A DNA stretch of 64,000 bases from Staphylococcus sp. IVB6181 (GTDB taxonomy: Bacteria; Bacillota; Bacilli; Staphylococcales; Staphylococcaceae): the NCBI RefSeq assembly GCF_025561445.1, contig NZ_CP095096.1, positions 289,822-353,821 of the forward strand. The letters run 5' to 3'. The notes under the pieces were generated by a model. The model searched no databases and was not told the origin of the DNA. It saw only the letters and a program-made list of their open reading frames with translations. The translations under genes were made by a program, and so were the position numbers. Below, in pieces: positions 35,702-44,837 of this stretch (position 1 is the first letter of the stretch; each line of letters opens with the position of its first letter).

Positions 35702-36739
35702 ATGACAGTTAACAGTGCAATTATGCAAACAGAAAAATATTGCAACATTCACGATATCAAAGAAGCCAAAATGAAAATACGAGATTATGTACGTAAAACG
35801 CCTTTAATACAATCTATGTTTCTAAGCAATAATGTGACACATGGCAATGTCTATTTAAAATTAGAAAACATGCAATTTACAGGTTCCTTTAAATACAGAG
35901 GAGCACTTAATAAAATCTTGCATCTCACAGATGAACAAAAAGATAAAGGAATTATAACTGCTTCAGCTGTCAACCATGCACAAGGATTAGCTTTAACAGG
36001 TAAATTACTAGACATCAAAACAACAGTGATTATGCCTGAAGAAGAACCTATTGCGAAACAAGAAGCAACCCGCGGTTATGGTGCAGAAGTAATTTTAAAA
36101 GGTGAAACGTTTAATGACTCTCGTTTGTATATGGAAGAACTTGCAGAAGAAACAGGAAAAACGATTGTTCATCCTTATGATGATAATGAGGTAATGGCTG
36201 GTCAAGGTACCATTGGTCTCGAAATTCTGGATTCAATTTGGAATGTAGATACAGTGATTGTTCCTGTCGGCGGCGGACTTATTTCTGGAGTAGCGACCGC
36301 TTTGAAATCATTTAATCCGTCTATTCATATTATCGGAGTACAATCAGAAAATGTACATGGTATGGCTGAATCAGTAAAAGAAGGACATATCGTATCGCAA
36401 TTTACTAATCATACGATTGCAGATGGCACAGAAGTCGCAATACCTGGAGATAAAACATATGAAGTAGCAGATAAGCTGGTAGATGAATTTATCTTAGTCA
36501 GTGAAGATGAAATTTCAGATGCAATGCGTCATTTAATGCAACGTGCAAAAATTATCACAGAAGGTGCAGGCGCATTACCTACAGCAGCACTTATCAGCGG
36601 TAAGATTGATCCGAAATGGTTAAAAGACAAAAATATAGTAGCACTTGTTTCAGGCGGAAACGTAGACTTAACACGTGTTTCACATATCATCGATACTTTG
36701 CTTAAACCAGCAGATACAAGTGAAGGTGTAGTCGGCTAA
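35702..36739 (+). CDS. tdcB: Catabolic threonine/serine dehydratase
   Basis: This PLP enzyme deaminates threonine or serine to 2-oxobutyrate or pyruvate. From ATG 35702 (GGAG eight bases upstream) it has 345 residues, without the C-terminal ACT regulatory domain of biosynthetic IlvA, so it is of the catabolic type. The PLP lysine lies in FTGSFKYRGAL, the phosphate-binding loop is VPVGGGLISG, and the substrate loop is SAVNHAQGLA. It sits between ald and an amino-acid permease; together they would feed amino acids into pyruvate metabolism. Confidence 0.9.
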   Translation: MTVNSAIMQTEKYCNIHDIKEAKMKIRDYVRKTPLIQSMFLSNNVTHGNVYLKLENMQFTGSFKYRGALNKILHLTDEQKDKGIITASAVNHAQGLALTGKLLDIKTTVIMPEEEPIAKQEATRGYGAEVILKGETFNDSRLYMEELAEETGKTIVHPYDDNEVMAGQGTIGLEILDSIWNVDTVIVPVGGGLISGVATALKSFNPSIHIIGVQSENVHGMAESVKEGHIVSQFTNHTIADGTEVAIPGDKTYEVADKLVDEFILVSEDEISDAMRHLMQRAKIITEGAGALPTAALISGKIDPKWLKDKNIVALVSGGNVDLTRVSHIIDTLLKPADTSEGVVG

Positions 36740-36768
36740 CTTAATATAAGCAGAACGGAGGTACCCCA

Positions 36769-38085
36769 ATGAATAGTGACAAAGCCTTAAAGAAAAACAT
36801 AGGTTTTTTTGCTGCCCTTTCACTGGTGATGGGGTCTGTGATTGGTGCAGGTGTCTTCTTTAAAGTATCGAGTGTAACAGAAGTGACAGGTTCTACAAGT
36901 ATGGCGATGCTTGTTTGGTTCTTAGGCGGACTTATTACAATCTGTGCAGGGCTGACAGGTGCTGAGCTTGCTGCCGCAATTCCAGAGACGGGCGGTCTAA
37001 CAAAATACATCGAATATACTTATGGTGATTTTTGGGGCTTCTTATCTGGATGGGCCCAAGGCTTTATATATTTTCCAGCTAACGTAGCAGCGTTAGCCAT
37101 CGTATTTGGTACACAAGTGATTAACTTATTTCATCTTAACGCATTTTATTTGATTCCTATTTCAGTTTTGAGTGCATTATCGATTTTGCTCATTAACTTG
37201 TTAGGTTCAAAGGCAGGCGGCTTGCTTCAAACAGTGACATTGGTGATTAAATTAATCCCGATTGCATTGATTGTAGTGTTTGGCTTCTTTCAAAGCAGTG
37301 AAGTTTCCTTTTCATTGTTCCCAGTAGTAAATGGAACATCATCAGGATGGTTTGAAGCCATAGGAAGCGGTTTGCTAGCAACAATGTTCGCATATGACGG
37401 ATGGATTCATGTTGGTAATATTGCCGGGGAAATGAAGCATCCTAAGAAAGATCTGCCTGGCGCAATCGCATTAGGCATCGGCTTGATTATGGTAGTTTAT
37501 CTGCTTATCAATGCTACGTTCTTAATGACATTGCCTATTGATCATATTATCGGTAATTTAAACGCCGCAAGCGATGCATCTTCTATATTATTTGGTGCTA
37601 ATGGCGGTAAATTAATCACAATCGGCATTTTAATCTCCGTATATGGAACAATGAACGGTTATACAATGACAGGAATGAGAATTCCTTATGCTATGGCACA
37701 ACTGAATCAACTTCCTTTTAAACGTGCATTCTTAAGTCTGACACCATCAGATACACCTTGGTTAGGCGGTGTCATCCAACTGATCGTGGCTGTAGTCATG
37801 ATGTTATTAGGCGCATTCGATACAATTACAAACATGTTGATATTTGTGATTTGGACATTTTATTGTATGGCGTTTCTCGCAGTTATTTTGCTTAGAAAGC
37901 GAAAACCTGATTTGCAACGTCCTTACAAAGTACCGTTATATCCGGTTATCCCAATTATCGCATTAGCTGCAGGTGTATTCGTATTAATTAATACGTTGAT
38001 GACTCAACCTGTATTAGCAATGATTGGTATAGGGGTAACATTGATAGGTATTCCTATTTATTACTATAAAAAGGCTAAAGTATAA
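36769..38085 (+). CDS. APC family amino acid permease (SteT-like)
   Basis: The 438-residue protein has about 12 membrane helices. The first contains the unwound GSVIGAGVFFK segment typical of APC transporters of the LAT/SteT type, which exchange serine, threonine or other neutral amino acids. An ACGGAGG site precedes the ATG, 29 nt after tdcB. Its position at the end of the ald-tdcB cluster supports uptake of serine, threonine or alanine, but specificity is inferred. Confidence 0.85.
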   Translation: MNSDKALKKNIGFFAALSLVMGSVIGAGVFFKVSSVTEVTGSTSMAMLVWFLGGLITICAGLTGAELAAAIPETGGLTKYIEYTYGDFWGFLSGWAQGFIYFPANVAALAIVFGTQVINLFHLNAFYLIPISVLSALSILLINLLGSKAGGLLQTVTLVIKLIPIALIVVFGFFQSSEVSFSLFPVVNGTSSGWFEAIGSGLLATMFAYDGWIHVGNIAGEMKHPKKDLPGAIALGIGLIMVVYLLINATFLMTLPIDHIIGNLNAASDASSILFGANGGKLITIGILISVYGTMNGYTMTGMRIPYAMAQLNQLPFKRAFLSLTPSDTPWLGGVIQLIVAVVMMLLGAFDTITNMLIFVIWTFYCMAFLAVILLRKRKPDLQRPYKVPLYPVIPIIALAAGVFVLINTLMTQPVLAMIGIGVTLIGIPIYYYKKAKV

Positions 38086-38092
38086 AGTTCTA

Positions 38093-38135
38093 GGCATCTG
38101 AGGCTTTGAGTGATTGAAGCTTCGGATGCTTTTTC
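38093..38135 (+). terminator. Terminator of the ald-tdcB-permease operon
   Basis: GGCATCTGAGGCTT and AAGCTTCGGATGC form an imperfect stem, followed by TTTTTC. Confidence 0.75.
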
Positions 38136-38218
38136 TTATATCTTGATAAACTCTCAATGTAAATCCATACAAATACTTTATAAGATATTTATAAAAAGTG
38201 TGAATAAAGTGTAAAAAT

Positions 38219-38243
38219 GTTTTGCTTAAAAGGTGCGGGGAAT
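38219..38243 (+). promoter_or_regulatory. Candidate SigB promoter of the catalase gene
   Basis: GTTTTG (38219-38224), a 13-bp spacer and GGGAAT (38238-38243) approximate the SigB consensus GTTTAA-N12-15-GGGTAT. It is 39 bp before the start codon. Confidence 0.5.
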
Positions 38244-38282
38244 TGTAGGAGTAAGACATGATTTTTGAGGAGGTTTTTTGAA

Positions 38283-40286
38283 GTGAGCGAACACAAAAAC
38301 AAAAAGCAAGAGCAGTTGGATCAATTCAGAAAAAACCATCAAGATGAAGCAATGACGACGAATAATGGTACAAAAGTCAGTGAAGATGAATTAACATTAA
38401 CCGCTGGTGAAAGAGGACCGAGTCTACTTGAGGACTTCCATTTCCGTGAAAAGATTATGCATTTCGACCATGAGCGTATTCCAGAACGTGTTGTACATGC
38501 GCGAGGCTTTGGTGCACATGGTGAATTCGAATTATATGAAGATTTATCTAAGTATACTTCTGCGGATTTCCTAACGAATACAGATAAAGTAACACCTGTA
38601 TTTGTGCGTATTTCTACTGTACAAGGTTCAAAAGGTTCACCGGATACTGTACGAGACGTACGCGGTTTTGCGACGAAATTCTATACAGATGAAGGTATCT
38701 TTGACTTAGTAGGGAACGATATTCCGGTATTCTTCGTTCAAGATGCGATTAAATTCCCTGACTTAATTCACGCAGTAAAACCTGAGCCAGATACTGAAAC
38801 ACCGCAAGGCGGGTCAGCACATGATACATTTTGGGACTTTTTCGCAGAAAACCCTGAAACATCACATACTGCAGTATGGGCAATGAGTGACCGCGGTATT
38901 CCTAAGAATATCAGACAAATTGAAGGATTCGGTGTACATACATTCCGATTAGTCAACGCAGAAGGGGAATCTTTCTTTGTTAAATTCCATTGGCGCCCAA
39001 CACACGGCTTAGAATCATTAGTATGGGATGAAGCACAAATCTTGCAAGGTAAAGATATCGACTTCCATCGCAAAGACTTGCATGAATCTATTCAAAAAGG
39101 CGACTATCCTGCATGGGAATTAGGCTTGCAGATTATTAGAGAAGACCAAGAGTTCGACTTTGATTTCGACATCTTAGACCCTACTAAGATTTGGCCGGAA
39201 GATGAAATTCCAGTTAAAGTTGTAGGTAAAATGACATTGAACCGCAACGTAGATAATGTGTTTGATGAAATAGAACAAGTCGCATTTCATCCAGGTCATG
39301 TAGTACCAGGTATCGACTTCTCAAATGACCCGTTATTACAAGGCAGACTATTCTCTTATACAGATACACAAATTTCTCGACTTGGCGGACCGAACTTCAA
39401 CCAGATTCCAATCAACCGTCCTGTAAATAAAGTACGTAATAATCAACGTGATGCGATGCATCAAATGAATATTCATGAAGGTCAGACTTCTTATCATAAG
39501 AACAAATTAGAAGGCAATTGTCCGTTTACAAGTTCTAAATCTGAAGGCGGTTATGAACATTATCCAGAAAAAGTAGAAGGACATAAAATCAGACGCCGCA
39601 GCGACAGTTTCAAAGACTATTATTCACAACCAAGATTATATCTGAACAGTTTAACGCAAGCGGAATATGATCATACTGTAGACGGCTTCTCATTTGAAAT
39701 CGGTAAATGTAAAAGCATGGACGTACGTCAGCGTGCAGTGAATCAATTGAATAAAATTGACAGAGAATTAGCTGAACGTGTTGCGGCGAATGTCGGTGTT
39801 GAAGTACCAGAAGAAAATGAAGAAGTAAAAACAGATAAGCAAGACAGTCAATTAACAATGGAAAAATATGATATTCCATTACCTGGCCACTCTGTCGCTA
39901 TCTTAATCAATGGCGATGTGGATCCAGAAACATTAAAATCTTATGCGAAAAGTGCAGCGGATAATCAATTGAACTATGCATTTGTCGGCAAGCAGCAAAA
40001 ATCATTATCAGAAGATATTTCTGTGAATGAGACTTATGATACTGCACATGCGACATTATTCGACAGTCTGGTTATATTATCAGATGGTTCAGAGCTTGAA
40101 CCAGAAGCAGAAGAATTTGCGGCACTTTCTTATAAGCATAAGAAACCGATTCTCTTTAATGAAGCAGCTTCAAAAGTATTGCAAGATAAAAAAGTGAAAT
40201 TAGATGCGCCTGGTGTTATCGTTTCAGATAATCCAGAAGATATCTTAAAAGCATTCAAACAATATCGCTATTGGGATAGAGCGTAA
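38283..40286 (+). CDS. katE: Large-subunit catalase (KatE/HPII type)
   Basis: The 667-residue protein is a clade 2 monofunctional haem catalase: the core carries PERVVHARGFGAHGEFE with the distal histidine, the distal asparagine in FDLVGNDIPVFF, and the proximal haem-tyrosine in RLFSYTDTQISRLG. A C-terminal flavodoxin/DJ-1-like domain (SVAILINGDVDPETLKSYAK...) accounts for the extra length over the roughly 500-residue KatA of other staphylococci. GTG 38283 follows GAGGAGG. A SigB-like promoter upstream suggests a general-stress catalase, as for the Bacillus homologues. Confidence 0.92.
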   Translation: MSEHKNKKQEQLDQFRKNHQDEAMTTNNGTKVSEDELTLTAGERGPSLLEDFHFREKIMHFDHERIPERVVHARGFGAHGEFELYEDLSKYTSADFLTNTDKVTPVFVRISTVQGSKGSPDTVRDVRGFATKFYTDEGIFDLVGNDIPVFFVQDAIKFPDLIHAVKPEPDTETPQGGSAHDTFWDFFAENPETSHTAVWAMSDRGIPKNIRQIEGFGVHTFRLVNAEGESFFVKFHWRPTHGLESLVWDEAQILQGKDIDFHRKDLHESIQKGDYPAWELGLQIIREDQEFDFDFDILDPTKIWPEDEIPVKVVGKMTLNRNVDNVFDEIEQVAFHPGHVVPGIDFSNDPLLQGRLFSYTDTQISRLGGPNFNQIPINRPVNKVRNNQRDAMHQMNIHEGQTSYHKNKLEGNCPFTSSKSEGGYEHYPEKVEGHKIRRRSDSFKDYYSQPRLYLNSLTQAEYDHTVDGFSFEIGKCKSMDVRQRAVNQLNKIDRELAERVAANVGVEVPEENEEVKTDKQDSQLTMEKYDIPLPGHSVAILINGDVDPETLKSYAKSAADNQLNYAFVGKQQKSLSEDISVNETYDTAHATLFDSLVILSDGSELEPEAEEFAALSYKHKKPILFNEAASKVLQDKKVKLDAPGVIVSDNPEDILKAFKQYRYWDRA

Positions 40287-40300
40287 GTTAATCATTTGGT

Positions 40301-40328
40301 CCTCGGTGTAACAGCCGAGGGCTTTTTT
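40301..40328 (+). terminator. Terminator of the catalase gene
   Basis: CCTCGG (40301-40306) pairs with CCGAGG (40315-40320), followed by GC and six T residues. Confidence 0.88.
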
Positions 40329-40417
40329 ATGTTTAAGCAGAAAATATCATGTGTTATAAATTGTTAATTGAAACAATATAAAGCATTAGACTTTCACTAA
40401 ATTTTCATTTTTGACGA

Positions 40418-40435
40418 TTGTGTTACACTGCACAG
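40418..40435. promoter_or_regulatory. Rex-like box upstream of the dcu gene
   Basis: TTGTG-N8-CACAG resembles the Rex consensus TTGTG-N8-CACAA with one mismatch. Rex represses anaerobic genes at low NADH/NAD, which fits a C4-dicarboxylate transporter downstream. Confidence 0.45.
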
Positions 40436-40507
40436 CGGTGAAGAATCATGATAAACTAGAGTATGTTATTTTTTTCACAAGAAAGAGAAATTAAGTGAGG
40501 CGTTAAC

Positions 40508-41812
40508 ATGTTCTTGTTTATTTTAGAAATTATCATTATGATTGCCGCGATATTACTCGGGCTGCGTGCAGCAGGTGCATTAGGCTGCGGTATCTTTGCG
40601 ATTGTGGCGCAATTGATCATGATTTTTATATTTGGATTACCACCGGGTTCTGCGCCGGTAACTGCAGTCTTGATTATATTATCTATCGGTATTGCCGGCG
40701 GTACATTGCAAGCAACGGGCGGTATTGATTATTTAGTTCATTTGGCATCAAAAATTATTGAACGTTTTCCTAAGTCGATTATCTTTATCGCACCGATGAT
40801 TGTGTTTCTCTTTGTATTCGGAATCGGAACAGCGAATATTGCTTTATCGCTTGAACCGATTATTGCGAAAACCGCAAAGCGTGCAGGTATTCAGCCAAAG
40901 CGTCCTTTAACAGCCTCAGTACTGACTGCGAATTTGGCTTTATTATGCAGTCCTGCAGCTTCAGCGACTGCCTATATTATCTCCGTTGTCGCAGTGTCCG
41001 GTATTACCATGGGCAAATACTTATCCATCGTCTTGCCGACAGCACTGATCAGTATGTTAGCGCTGAGTGTTTATTGTACAGTCGTCGGCAGACGCAAACC
41101 GCATCCGAGTCAATTTGCGGAACAGCTTTTAGAAGAGATAGAAGATACAGAACCGCGCCCTGAATTTACAAAAAGAGTGAAAATCGGTGTAGCAGCTTTC
41201 TTAACAGGAGTTGCGTGTATTTTATTCTTTGGTATCTTTTCAGATTTTGTCCCTTCGTTCAAAGTGAATGGAGAGACGGTTAAATTAGAAACAACAGAGA
41301 TAGTACAATTGTTTATGTATGCGAGTGCCGCAATCAACTTAGTGCTGATTAAATTGAATACAAGAGACATTTTAAACGCACACATTACGCAATCAGCGAT
41401 TGGCGCACTCTTTGCGGTCCTCGGCCCCGGCTGGTTAGGTGCGACAATTTTCAGTGCACCGAGCAACCAAAAGATTATGACCCAGGAAATAGGGGGCATT
41501 ATTGAACAAGTCCCATGGCTGGTCATTATTTTAGTCTCCATGGTGACGATGATAGTGATATCGCAATCTGCGACAGCTTCGATTATGCTGCCGATATTGA
41601 TGAGTATCGGTGTGCCTCCGATGTACTTTATTGCGATGGTTCAAACATTAAACGTAAACTTCGTGATTCCGGCACAGCCTACATTACTCTTTGCGGTAGA
41701 TCTAGACGAAACGAAACAAACACGACCGACCAGCTTTATTCTTCCGGGCTTCTTTGTTATTACAGTTTCGATTATAGTCGGTTTCACATTGAAAGCTCTT
41801 TTGGGTTACTAA
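40508..41812 (+). CDS. DcuA/DcuB family anaerobic C4-dicarboxylate transporter
   Basis: The 434-residue membrane protein has 10-12 hydrophobic helices and typical Dcu blocks: ATGGIDYLVHLASKI, GTANIALSLEPIIAKTAKRAGIQPKRPLTAS (in two parts), ALLCSPAASATAYI, and a C-terminal FVIPAQPTLLFAVDLD. The family exchanges external fumarate, malate or aspartate with internal succinate under oxygen limitation. The ATG follows GTGAGGCG. Rex-like control upstream is consistent. No fumarate reductase gene is adjacent. Confidence 0.87.
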   Translation: MFLFILEIIIMIAAILLGLRAAGALGCGIFAIVAQLIMIFIFGLPPGSAPVTAVLIILSIGIAGGTLQATGGIDYLVHLASKIIERFPKSIIFIAPMIVFLFVFGIGTANIALSLEPIIAKTAKRAGIQPKRPLTASVLTANLALLCSPAASATAYIISVVAVSGITMGKYLSIVLPTALISMLALSVYCTVVGRRKPHPSQFAEQLLEEIEDTEPRPEFTKRVKIGVAAFLTGVACILFFGIFSDFVPSFKVNGETVKLETTEIVQLFMYASAAINLVLIKLNTRDILNAHITQSAIGALFAVLGPGWLGATIFSAPSNQKIMTQEIGGIIEQVPWLVIILVSMVTMIVISQSATASIMLPILMSIGVPPMYFIAMVQTLNVNFVIPAQPTLLFAVDLDETKQTRPTSFILPGFFVITVSIIVGFTLKALLGY

Positions 41813-41848
41813 CAGATAATTGCATGAAAAGCATATAAACATAAATAT

Positions 41849-41884
41849 AAGCGCGCAATCACTTTTAAAGGTTGCGCGCTTTTG
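41849..41884. terminator. Bidirectional terminator between dcu and DUF4811 genes
   Basis: AAGCGCGCAA (41849-41858) pairs perfectly with TTGCGCGCTT (41872-41881), with a T-run to the right. Confidence 0.88.
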
Positions 41885-41890
41885 GTTTGC

Positions 41891-42571
41891 TTATTGTCCT
41901 AACATCTTTTTCATTTGTTTCACGGCCATTTTAGTTTGTTCTGCTTTCGGCATAGATTGCATCATGGCCATTTGTTTTTGCTGGCTGCTGGAATCTTTTT
42001 GTTTCGCTTGCAGCTGTTTTAATTGTTCTGGCGATGCTGCAACCCATTCATCTTTAGGCAAGGTAATGATTGTAGTTTCTTTAATCAATGCTTTGCGGTC
42101 ATCGCCGAAGCTCATCAATGCTTGATAGAAATCATTTTCGAATACCCAAGCTGTTGTTTTGGTTTTGACTTCAGGCTGTTTGACGTCTTTAAGTTGATAC
42201 GTCGCTGATTTTTTCACAGTTTCCACTTGCTTCTCTTTGCTGAAGTCAGGTTTGAAATGAGCTTGTGCTTTCTTTTGATCTTTGTGATCGCGATAAATCA
42301 AAACATAATTGTTTGTATCTTTGCCGAGTTCTTTCGCAATCATTAGATTAGCAGGGTTTTGTTTATCACCTGCAGAGTAAACATTATGGTGTACTTTAGT
42401 TGTTGTGACTTGTTTCATGCCGAAGTGATGATGCAGGTTCATACCGATTAAGATACCTTGAATCAGTAACAAGGCCATTAACAGACTGCCTATCGCAATA
42501 CGAACAGTTTTCGGCTTGATAAACATCCAAGCGAGGAAGACAGCAAGTGTAAGTATTATTAAGATAATCAT
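41891..42571 (-). CDS. DUF4811 membrane protein, efflux partner
   Basis: The 226-residue protein has two N-terminal membrane helices (about residues 1-17 and 24-46) and an extracytoplasmic domain ending in a Gln/Met/Lys-rich helix. It fits DUF4811 proteins, which are usually encoded next to DHA2 efflux pumps in Firmicutes. Its start overlaps the pump gene end by 4 nt (ATGA), so the two are translated together. It may form an accessory subunit, an idea based on context only. Confidence 0.8.
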   Translation of the reverse strand: MIILIILTLAVFLAWMFIKPKTVRIAIGSLLMALLLIQGILIGMNLHHHFGMKQVTTTKVHHNVYSAGDKQNPANLMIAKELGKDTNNYVLIYRDHKDQKKAQAHFKPDFSKEKQVETVKKSATYQLKDVKQPEVKTKTTAWVFENDFYQALMSFGDDRKALIKETTIITLPKDEWVAASPEQLKQLQAKQKDSSSQQKQMAMMQSMPKAEQTKMAVKQMKKMLGQ

Positions 42572-44088
42572 TTTGTTTCCTCGCTTTCTTTAGAAAGATT
42601 GTTGCCTAAGAATGGTACCAGCGCAAGACCAAGAATTGCGAAGACTAAACCAATCGCAAAGGCAGTATTGAAACCGTCAATCATCGCATGTTGGAATTGA
42701 CGCATGAATTCAAACGGGTCGGTATCTTTTAAAGATGCTTTCGGCTCGTTGTTGTTAATGATGTTTTGTGTCACAGATGTTAATAATGCAACACCGATAG
42801 AAGATGCCATTTGACGTGCAGTGTTATTAACTGCTGTACCGTGTGTTCCGACTTCTGTAGGAATCGAATCCATCGCAAAAGCAGTGAGCGGCATCATAAT
42901 CAATGCAATTGAGAATATGCGGATAGCATATAACACTGTAATAAGTGTTGTCGATGTTTCGCCAGATAAAAAGGCGAAAGGAATTGTAGATACACTAAGG
43001 ATAAAGAAACCTACAAATGCTAAACGTTTCACACCGACTTTATTGTATAAAGCACCTGAAATCGGTGAAGTGATACCCATTAAGAGTGCACCAGGCAATA
43101 AAGTCAAACCTGCGACAAGCGGTGAGAAACCATGGATATTCTGCAAGTATGTCGGCAGCATCATTTCTACACCAAACATAGCCATTGTGATTAATACAAT
43201 GCCCAATGTGGCGAAGGTGAAGTTTCTGTTTTTAAACACGCGCAAGTCTAAGAATGGATCTTTCATTTTCAATTGACGCACTACAAAGAAGGTCAAGATG
43301 AACAGACTTGCGATAATCGGCAAGATGACCCACCAAAAGCTGCCCCATCCTTCTGAAGCCACGTTTGAAAAGCCCCAAAGGAACAGGCCGAAGCCGAATA
43401 CCGATAAGATAAATGATGGAATATCTAATTTTAGTTTTCTGTTAGGAATAATATCTTTCATTAAGAAGATACAAAGCACTAGTGCAATGACCATCACAGC
43501 GATCGGAACGATAAAGATATTTCTCCATGAATTGCTTAAAGTCAGACCTAAAATAATATGGTCCTTATCTAAAATCCAACCGGCAAAAGTTGGGCCGATG
43601 GCGGGTGCTAAACCAATCGCAAGACCTGTGAGTCCCATTGCGACACCACGCTTTTTCGGCGGATACATATTAATAATCAGCATTTGCATCAGCGGCATCA
43701 TCATGCCGACAGAGACAGCTGAAATAATACGGCCGACTAAGAATACGAACCAATAGTGATGACTGCTGGGTGCTAAAGCGGTAATTGCTAAGCCGATTAA
43801 TAAAATACTATATGCTAGGATATGCAGTAATTTTGTAGGGAATCGTGTTGCGAAGAACGCAGATAATGGAATCATGACACCATTTGCGAGCAAGAACCAT
43901 GTTGTGGCTTGTTGTGCTGTTGCGAAATCTATATCAAAGTCGTGCATAAGTGTCGGTAACGCTGTGCCGAGCGATGTCTGCATTAACACACCTGAGAATG
44001 TGGCCAGCAGCATAGTCACCATAATCAACGTCGGGTTATAAGGTTTGCCATGTATATCGACAGGGCGAGTTGAGTGGTTTGAGGTCAT
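42568..44088 (-). CDS. DHA2 family multidrug efflux MFS transporter (LmrB-like)
   Basis: The 506-residue, 14-helix transporter has SLGTALPTLMHDFDID in helix 1 and motif C GLAIGLAPAIGPTFAGW in helix 5, both DHA2 hallmarks. An ATG behind AGGAGGAAA starts it. It forms an operon with the DUF4811 gene and is divergent from a TetR regulator, the standard arrangement of a drug-inducible efflux locus. Substrates are unknown; lincosamide and bile-type compounds are handled by relatives. Confidence 0.9.
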   Translation of the reverse strand: MTSNHSTRPVDIHGKPYNPTLIMVTMLLATFSGVLMQTSLGTALPTLMHDFDIDFATAQQATTWFLLANGVMIPLSAFFATRFPTKLLHILAYSILLIGLAITALAPSSHHYWFVFLVGRIISAVSVGMMMPLMQMLIINMYPPKKRGVAMGLTGLAIGLAPAIGPTFAGWILDKDHIILGLTLSNSWRNIFIVPIAVMVIALVLCIFLMKDIIPNRKLKLDIPSFILSVFGFGLFLWGFSNVASEGWGSFWWVILPIIASLFILTFFVVRQLKMKDPFLDLRVFKNRNFTFATLGIVLITMAMFGVEMMLPTYLQNIHGFSPLVAGLTLLPGALLMGITSPISGALYNKVGVKRLAFVGFFILSVSTIPFAFLSGETSTTLITVLYAIRIFSIALIMMPLTAFAMDSIPTEVGTHGTAVNNTARQMASSIGVALLTSVTQNIINNNEPKASLKDTDPFEFMRQFQHAMIDGFNTAFAIGLVFAILGLALVPFLGNNLSKESEETK

Positions 44089-44131
44089 ATTTTCCTCCTG
44101 ATTAATTATTATTCAAAAATTGACGTTTTCC

Positions 44132-44218
44132 AATATAACACCTCACCTTGAAGATAAAAAGTACACATTGTTACAAAGTGTCCAAAATAGGACAGTCTAT
44201 TTGATTTTGTGTTATATT
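44132..44218. promoter_or_regulatory. Divergent promoters and TetR operator candidate
   Basis: The same sequence GTGTTATATT occurs inverted at 44132-44141 (for the pump) and 44209-44218 (for tetR), forming both -10 regions. Between them TGTCC-aaaata-GGACA (44179-44194) is a dyad of the size bound by TetR proteins, near the tetR -35. Confidence 0.55.
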
Positions 44219-44240
44219 GAATGCAAATGGAGGGGTGTGC

Positions 44241-44831
44241 ATGCCTTACGCTAGAAAAACGAATCAAACCAAACGAAAGATTAAAGAGGCGTTGATTCAA
44301 TTAATGAAACAAACACATTTCGATTTGATTGCGATTCATCAGATTGCGGAAGCGGCAGAGATCACACGCAGTACATTTTATCGGTATTATGATGATAAAT
44401 ATGAACTGCTGGAGGAAATTGAGGATGAAGTTATCCAAAGGCTGAATGAACTGCGCAAACAATTCAAATCGAAAAGCGACGGTACTGAGTTTTATGAAAA
44501 AGTATTAATCAAAGAAATGTTTGATGCACTGTATCCTTATGCGGATACAATACATCTTTTATTAAGTTTCAATACCCATGCCAGCTTTGAAATGAAGTTG
44601 AAGAATGATATGAAACAGCGCTTTGATATCATTCGTCAAAATACAAAGCTGACTAAAGTCGAAAGAGACTTGCTGAAAGAATATATTTTCAACATGTTTA
44701 TTACGACTTTCAAATATTGGGCAGGACATAAAGAGGAAGTGACTTCTGAAGAAGTTGCTGACATCATTATTAAAGTACAATGGAACGGCTTTAAAAATAT
44801 TTTAGAAGACAGTCAAAAACAACAGCGTTAA
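44241..44831 (+). CDS. TetR family transcriptional regulator
   Basis: The 196-residue protein has an N-terminal TetR helix-turn-helix (RKIKEALIQLMKQTHFDLIAIHQIAEAAEITRSTFYRYYDD, in overlapping parts) and a helical C-terminal ligand domain of the Staphylococcus/Bacillus TetR_C type. ATG 44241 is behind GGAGGGGTG; an in-frame ATG at 44217 lacks a ribosome site. It is divergent from the efflux operon and probably represses it until a drug binds. Confidence 0.9.
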   Translation: MPYARKTNQTKRKIKEALIQLMKQTHFDLIAIHQIAEAAEITRSTFYRYYDDKYELLEEIEDEVIQRLNELRKQFKSKSDGTEFYEKVLIKEMFDALYPYADTIHLLLSFNTHASFEMKLKNDMKQRFDIIRQNTKLTKVERDLLKEYIFNMFITTFKYWAGHKEEVTSEEVADIIIKVQWNGFKNILEDSQKQQR

Positions 44832-44837
44832 ATCTGA

